Shown here: in pieces, positions 60,941-64,000 of the stretch
Position numbering within the stretch: the first letter of the stretch is position 1
How the letters are laid out: every line of letters begins with the position of its first letter
Source of the DNA: Aquiflexum lacus
GTDB lineage: Bacteria; Bacteroidota; Bacteroidia; Cytophagales; Cyclobacteriaceae
Assembly (NCBI RefSeq): GCF_015476655.1
Contig: NZ_JABFHF010000012.1
Location: 104,094 to 168,093 of the forward strand
DNA length: 64,000 nt
Direction: 5' to 3'
Made by a program: the position numbers and the translations under genes
The notes under the pieces: model-generated
The model's database searches: none
What the model saw: the letters and a program-made list of their open reading frames with translations, nothing else
What the model was told of the DNA's origin: nothing

Positions 60941-61222
60941 ATGAACAAATACCTTTTATTTACGCTAAACATTGCTATTTTGACTGCCTGTTCCCAAAAA
61001 CCTCACCCAATTGCAGAGCTATTCAAAGATTACCAAGGAGAAAAAGTGGTCTACCATACAGGCAGCAGCACCTCCTTCCGAAATATCTTTTACTGAATAC
61101 CAACCACACAAATCAGCATCATTATCCTTACCAACAGAAATGAACCTGAGGAGGAAAGTATGGTAGATTTGGCGGAGAGGGTTTTGGAGGGGTTTTATAA
61201 AGAATGGGGTTCAACTTTATAA
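60941..61222 (+). pseudogene. Internally deleted beta-lactamase-type serine hydrolase lipoprotein
   Basis: ATG at 60941 opens a lipoprotein signal (MNKYLLFTLNIAILTAC, then SQKPHPIAELFKDYQG) that passes directly into VVYHTGSSTSFRNIFY, where HTG is the third catalytic motif of class C beta-lactamase-like hydrolases; TGA at 61094 interrupts, and the same frame continues ISIIILTNRNEPEE and MVDLAERVLEGFYKEWG to TAA at 61222. The Ser-x-x-Lys and Tyr motifs (about 250 residues) are absent. So both an internal deletion and a nonsense mutation are present. Confidence 0.7.
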
Positions 61223-61445
61223 AAGGAGAGGAATTTTTAAACATTTATACTTGATTATTTGGAAACGAAATCCTCACTTTCGTTTTCATACTCAGCTTTT
61301 ATTTTTTATGCCCTTTCAATTTCTTTCTTTGGTGCTTTTTTGGGTTTTCTTTTGAAATCCGTTTCCCTAAACCTCTAAATTTCCTTTGTCAAAAAAAGGC
61401 GAAAATCCTGAAAATAAGTGACAGAATTCAGCTTGTATCTTTATT
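61223..61445. other. Intergenic region downstream of hipT
   Basis: About 220 AT-rich bases without ORF, repeat or clear terminator between the hydrolase remnant and the end of hipT. Confidence 0.4.
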
Positions 61446-62453
61446 TTATTCTTTAAGGAGTTGTTTCAAACGACCTTGATACGACTGCAAATAGTTTCTT
61501 TTGGTATGGTTATTTAGAAACGAAGCGGCGATCATTTTTTCAACAAACTCTGATTTTGAAATCATCAATGCCATGATTTCATTAAAATTCTTTTCACTTA
61601 TTAATGCTTTCTCTGCTAGTTTAGCAAATTGAAAACTGGTTTTTCCCAGAGCAAGATTTCTGGGCAATAGACCATCCTCCAAGGCAAAATCTTTATCATC
61701 TATATGAATTCGGCTATTGAGTAAGTCATAAGCTGGACTGAGTCTATAGTCTCCAAATGGGGTTTCCAATATCGAGAAATTTTTAAAGTGTGCATCCCCA
61801 TTTGAATAAAGGTAATTAAAGACAAGTGTTTTCAACAGTTTTGGTGCCTCCAACTTATAGGTCGGCAAGTATCTTTGCATCAACTCAAAGATCTCCAAAT
61901 AATTCCCTAGATACTTGTAGTGCACTCCATGGGTTTGTGGGGTTCTTTGTGCCAATGAAGCAAAATCATCCTGAGCCAATTTTTCGGCTTTTCCAAAAGA
62001 AAGAGAAGCACCTTCTTTGACATCAAATCTCTTGGTGATGTAGGCAGGTGTACCGTCTTTAAAAAAAATCAACCCATTTTCTGCAGTTTCTATCCCATAA
62101 ACCTGACGGGCTATTTGCATGGTCAAATGCTCATTGGCAGGCATTTGATCTGGCAACTTACCAGCACCTGGAATTGGTTTCAGGATATAGGTTCCTTGTT
62201 CACCTTCACGAATAAGCCTTAATTTGTTCTTTTCAAGCAATAAAGAAAATTTTTCTTGCACACCTGATATCGATATTCGTTTTCGGTTCTCTTCAAATTG
62301 CTGATCAGTTTCCGGATTAGTGCTTGGTGAATCATAAGGCAAAACATGATGTACTTTTTTACCTTGAAATAATCTCTTCAAAGCAGTTCTGTTGTAAGTA
62401 TCAAAATCCTCAGATAATGTACAGGGACAATATTTGATTTCCACAAAGCTCAT
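61446..62453 (-). CDS. hipT: HipT-like serine/threonine kinase toxin (short HipA)
   Basis: A 335-residue HipA-type kinase lacking the N-terminal subdomain 1, which here is a separate gene. The Gly-rich loop carries the SIS motif (KRISISGVQEKFSLLLE; Ser61 and Ser63), the positions autophosphorylated in HipT. The ATP/substrate core shows GTYILKPI, and the catalytic loop YSNGDAHFKNFSIL with the DFG-like YRLSPAYDLLNSR. The E. coli O127 HipT is of similar length and phosphorylates TrpS; the target here is unknown. The start overlaps hipS by four bases. Confidence 0.88.
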   Translation of the reverse strand: MSFVEIKYCPCTLSEDFDTYNRTALKRLFQGKKVHHVLPYDSPSTNPETDQQFEENRKRISISGVQEKFSLLLEKNKLRLIREGEQGTYILKPIPGAGKLPDQMPANEHLTMQIARQVYGIETAENGLIFFKDGTPAYITKRFDVKEGASLSFGKAEKLAQDDFASLAQRTPQTHGVHYKYLGNYLEIFELMQRYLPTYKLEAPKLLKTLVFNYLYSNGDAHFKNFSILETPFGDYRLSPAYDLLNSRIHIDDKDFALEDGLLPRNLALGKTSFQFAKLAEKALISEKNFNEIMALMISKSEFVEKMIAASFLNNHTKRNYLQSYQGRLKQLLKE

Positions 62454-62779
62454 TGATCCTCTACTTTAACAACCCTAACTGCCCCAACGCTGTCATTCTT
62501 TGTCGTAGTCAATAGTATGCCAAAGTTGTCTTCCCGGTCGATCCTATTGAGCTTACAAACCACTTGCTTATTGGAACCTTCAGGAAGCATGTGATAAAAA
62601 AATGGAAATAGGTGTTTGGAATGAAACTCTTGTTTGGTTTTAGGTAATGTGAGACTGATGCTTTGCTTATGGCTGTCCACTATCCAATCATTATGATATC
62701 GAAATGAAAACGAACCATCATCGTATTGAGTCAAGATTCCCGCTTCTTCATTTTTGAACAAGACTTTAGCATTTCTCAT
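62450..62779 (-). CDS. hipS: HipS-like HipA N-terminal-domain protein
   Basis: A 109-residue protein equal to the N-terminal subdomain of HipA: KVLFKNEEAGILTQYDDGSF, FRYHNDWIVDSHKQSISLTL, PKTKQEFHSKHLFPFFYHML, PEGSNKQVVCKLNRIDREDN. In the HipBST system HipS, not HipB, neutralises HipT. The gene order hipB-hipS-hipT, four-base overlaps on both sides and sizes match that system. Confidence 0.87.
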   Translation of the reverse strand: MRNAKVLFKNEEAGILTQYDDGSFSFRYHNDWIVDSHKQSISLTLPKTKQEFHSKHLFPFFYHMLPEGSNKQVVCKLNRIDREDNFGILLTTTKNDSVGAVRVVKVEDQ

Positions 62780-62994
62780 TGATTAGAAGTTAAGTCCTTA
62801 ATTTTCAGGCAAACCTCCATCCCCAACACATCTAATAATTTCTGAAGTGTCAAAAGTGTAGGATTACCTTTTCCGCTTTCAAACTGTTTTAAAGTCCTCA
62901 ATCCAACACCCGAAAGTTCAGCTATTGTTTCCTGTGTTACATGTAGCGCTTCCCGACGTTCTTTAATAGTTTTGACCAATCCTGTAAAGTGCAT
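62776..62994 (-). CDS. hipB: HipB-like XRE-family regulator
   Basis: A 72-residue Cro/CI-type helix-turn-helix protein: LVKTIKERREALHVTQETIA, ELSGVGLRTLKQFESGKGNP, TLLTLQKLLDVLGMEVCLKI. First gene of the hipBST unit; it presumably represses its own promoter and helps HipS act. An exact -7 element and repeated GCATTAT motifs lie just upstream. Confidence 0.9.
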   Translation of the reverse strand: MHFTGLVKTIKERREALHVTQETIAELSGVGLRTLKQFESGKGNPTLLTLQKLLDVLGMEVCLKIKDLTSNQ

Positions 62995-63076
62995 TATATG
63001 GCATTATTTTATACAAATGTAGTGTAAATTTCTTGGAAATCTATTAAAGGAGCGGTAAATTGCACTATGTTATGCA
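62990..63076 (-). promoter_or_regulatory. hipBST promoter/operator region
   Basis: On the minus strand TACATTTG (plus-strand positions 63014-63021) is an exact -7 match 20 bp from the hipB ATG. GCATTAT is directly repeated at 62991 and 63001 and TGCACTATGTTATGCA lies at 63061-63076, candidate HipB sites. Confidence 0.45.
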
Positions 63077-63155
63077 TTTAATTTTTGTAAAAAGCTGAAT
63101 TAGAAGTGAATCAATTCACTATTAAGAAAGATAAACTAAGGAACATAAAATCCCT

Positions 63156-63635
63156 TTATCCCTCCCTCATCTCCCTAAACCTTTGACCAAATCTTAATGG
63201 CTCAAGAGAAACCAATTTAATCATTTTTCCTTCAGGATGATTTGGGTTGATTAAATAATTAAACTCAGGGGAAACAATACTACTTGGCACTTTTAATACT
63301 GCGGCAATTTTTTCCATGACGAAATCATCTCCGATAAATTGCGTTTCAAGTATGGGGGGATTGGCACCCCAGTTTTCTGGAAGGTCTTCGGACCTTAACT
63401 CCAAAATCTCTATTTCATCTAGGATTTCTATTTCAACATAATACCTATCTGTAGGTAGGTCTTCACTGAGATCCAAATGAACTGATACTTCCAAAGTTGC
63501 CAAGGCTCTTGATGCGGAAGTGTAAACCAGATAGGTATTAGGGCTGTTCCATCGGAAACCTTCTGTTAATGCCGCCCCTGTCTCACTCAAGGTAGTCTCT
63601 AAGTATTTCTTCCTTTTGATTCTATAAACTCGCAT
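63156..63635 (-). CDS. RES-domain toxin (NAD+-degrading type)
   Basis: A 159-residue RES-family protein, the toxin of Xre-RES modules, which depletes NAD+. Conserved features: VYRIKRKKYLETTLSETGAA (Arg), EGFRWNSPNTYLVYTSASRA (the RWNS and YTS motifs), LATLEVSVHL (Glu), and VPSSIVSPEFNYLINPNHPE. Length is normal and no residue is obviously missing, so it looks active. Its start overlaps (TGATG) a stub of the expected antitoxin. Its control is therefore unclear; an antitoxin may be encoded elsewhere. Confidence 0.88.
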   Translation of the reverse strand: MRVYRIKRKKYLETTLSETGAALTEGFRWNSPNTYLVYTSASRALATLEVSVHLDLSEDLPTDRYYVEIEILDEIEILELRSEDLPENWGANPPILETQFIGDDFVMEKIAAVLKVPSSIVSPEFNYLINPNHPEGKMIKLVSLEPLRFGQRFREMREG

Positions 63636-63694
63636 CAGGCAAGATTTCCATATTCCAGTCTGTTTAGGCAGTTTCTGACTTCCTGAATTCTATC
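63635..63694 (-). pseudogene. Stub of Xre/MbcA/ParS-type antitoxin C-terminus
   Basis: Immediately upstream of the RES start, 19 codons ending in TGA (overlapping the RES ATG) encode RIQEVRNCLNRLEYGNLA. The ending LxRLEYGxxA is typical of the C-terminus of antitoxins (DUF2384) that precede RES toxins. An in-frame TGA lies just upstream and no antitoxin-like frame continues. The rest of the antitoxin seems deleted. Confidence 0.5.
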
Positions 63695-63760
63695 TCAAAA
63701 CAATTCATAATGGACATTGGTAAATAGGCATAGCAAGTTTTACCGCTTGAATAGTTTAGA

Positions 63761-63792
63761 AAAAAAAACCGGACATCCCTGCCCGGTTTTTC
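63761..63792. terminator. Bidirectional terminator upstream of the RES gene
   Basis: AAAACCGG (63765-63772) and CCGGTTTT (63783-63790) form an 8-bp stem with A-run before and T-run after. It probably ends a minus-strand transcript entering from the right edge. Confidence 0.65.
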
Positions 63793-63907
63793 TAGTATTT
63801 AATCTAATTCGCCATTCCAACAAATAAATCCCTTCATTCTAAGGCCAATTCCTTCATTAGTCAAGGTTCTCATTATAAACCCGTATCCCTAGATTTCTCT
63901 CTACGTT

Positions 63908-63921
63908 CCTGCCACGGCAGG
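63908..63921. repeat. CCTGCC-ACG-GCAGG palindrome
   Basis: A GC-rich palindrome in AT-rich DNA, with the extra copy GCAGGCAGG following. Similar in plan to TCCGCCACGGCGGA at 58458 and to GCCTGCCTGCC in the element at 47371, suggesting a dispersed family. Confidence 0.4.
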
Positions 63922-63945
63922 CAGGCGAAATGAAAAGGAAAAGCT

Positions 63946-64000
63946 TGTCTCGTCCTGAAAATGGTTGACACTTTTGTTTTTCAAATATAGTCAGTGTTTC
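63946..64000. other. Possible edge of an insertion sequence or other element
   Basis: TGTCTCGTCCTGAAAATGGT followed by TGACACTTTTG looks like the terminal inverted repeat of an IS3-type element, judged from general recollection only. No transposase is in view, and the other end lies outside. Confidence 0.25.

Noticed and set aside
60904..61143. 79-residue open frame overlapping the beta-lactamase-like remnant
   Set aside because: Its product is an unrecognisable peptide, while the frame from 60941 gives a lipoprotein signal and hydrolase C-terminal motifs; the latter was kept.

Overview
The window looks like chromosome of a Bacteroidota bacterium, most likely a Cyclobacteriaceae member (Algoriphagus/Belliella/Cecembia-like). 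This rests on a SusC/SusD pair, several CarboxypepD_reg-type TonB receptors, DUF5686 and DUF4407 proteins, many small outer-membrane barrels, modest G+C, almost no Shine-Dalgarno sites, and several matches to the Bacteroidota -7 element TAnnTTTG. The genus is an inference. No rRNA, tRNA, CRISPR array or complete insertion sequence was seen.

Layout. 1-6,500 (minus): a SusC/SusD glycan-uptake pair followed by an FG-GAP/VCBS lipoprotein cut by the left edge; a LacI-type palindrome lies upstream of susC. 6,500-14,500: housekeeping genes (OmpA/TPR lipoprotein, PspC, GT2-YbaB pair, hisS, a 47-residue basic protein, phosphoesterase, rhodanese, pdhB). 14,600-28,000: TonB receptor with a divergent LytS/LytTR pair, guanine deaminase, type II sulfide:quinone reductase, a second TonB receptor, a secreted DsrE-like protein, ZIP and SLC13 transporters, and a hydrolase remnant. 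28,000-33,100: LOG protein, DUF481, TIM-barrel isomerase, small porin, cbpA-cbpM. 33,500-37,000: AraC regulator divergent from an aldehyde dehydrogenase with its DUF779 partner. 37,000-48,500: internally deleted M19 dipeptidase, VIT1 transporter, DUF5686, DUF4407, SGNH hydrolase, thiamine-binding protein, OmpA-type envelope genes, glutaminase. 48,500-52,400: serpin lipoprotein and two barrel proteins. 52,900-58,100: a compact PadR-led operon with a DUF433/DUF5615 toxin-antitoxin pair and six tandem paralogous HAAS-like four-TM proteins. 58,600-60,400: typA. 60,400-64,000: accessory end with palindromes, gene remnants, a HipB-HipS-HipT module and a RES toxin whose antitoxin survives only as a stub.

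Three things stand out. First, the PadR plus six-paralog operon resembles no named system I recognise. Second, intergenic DNA carries degenerate arrays with strict 7-bp periodicity: TCTNNNN upstream of some genes and the complementary purine form right after stop codons. The largest is a 210-bp array of 30 in-phase heptamers with a 91-bp higher-order repeat. Third, several exported hydrolases (alpha/beta hydrolase, M19 dipeptidase, beta-lactamase-like) keep only the N-terminal export signal and the extreme C-terminus, suggesting recurrent internal deletion.
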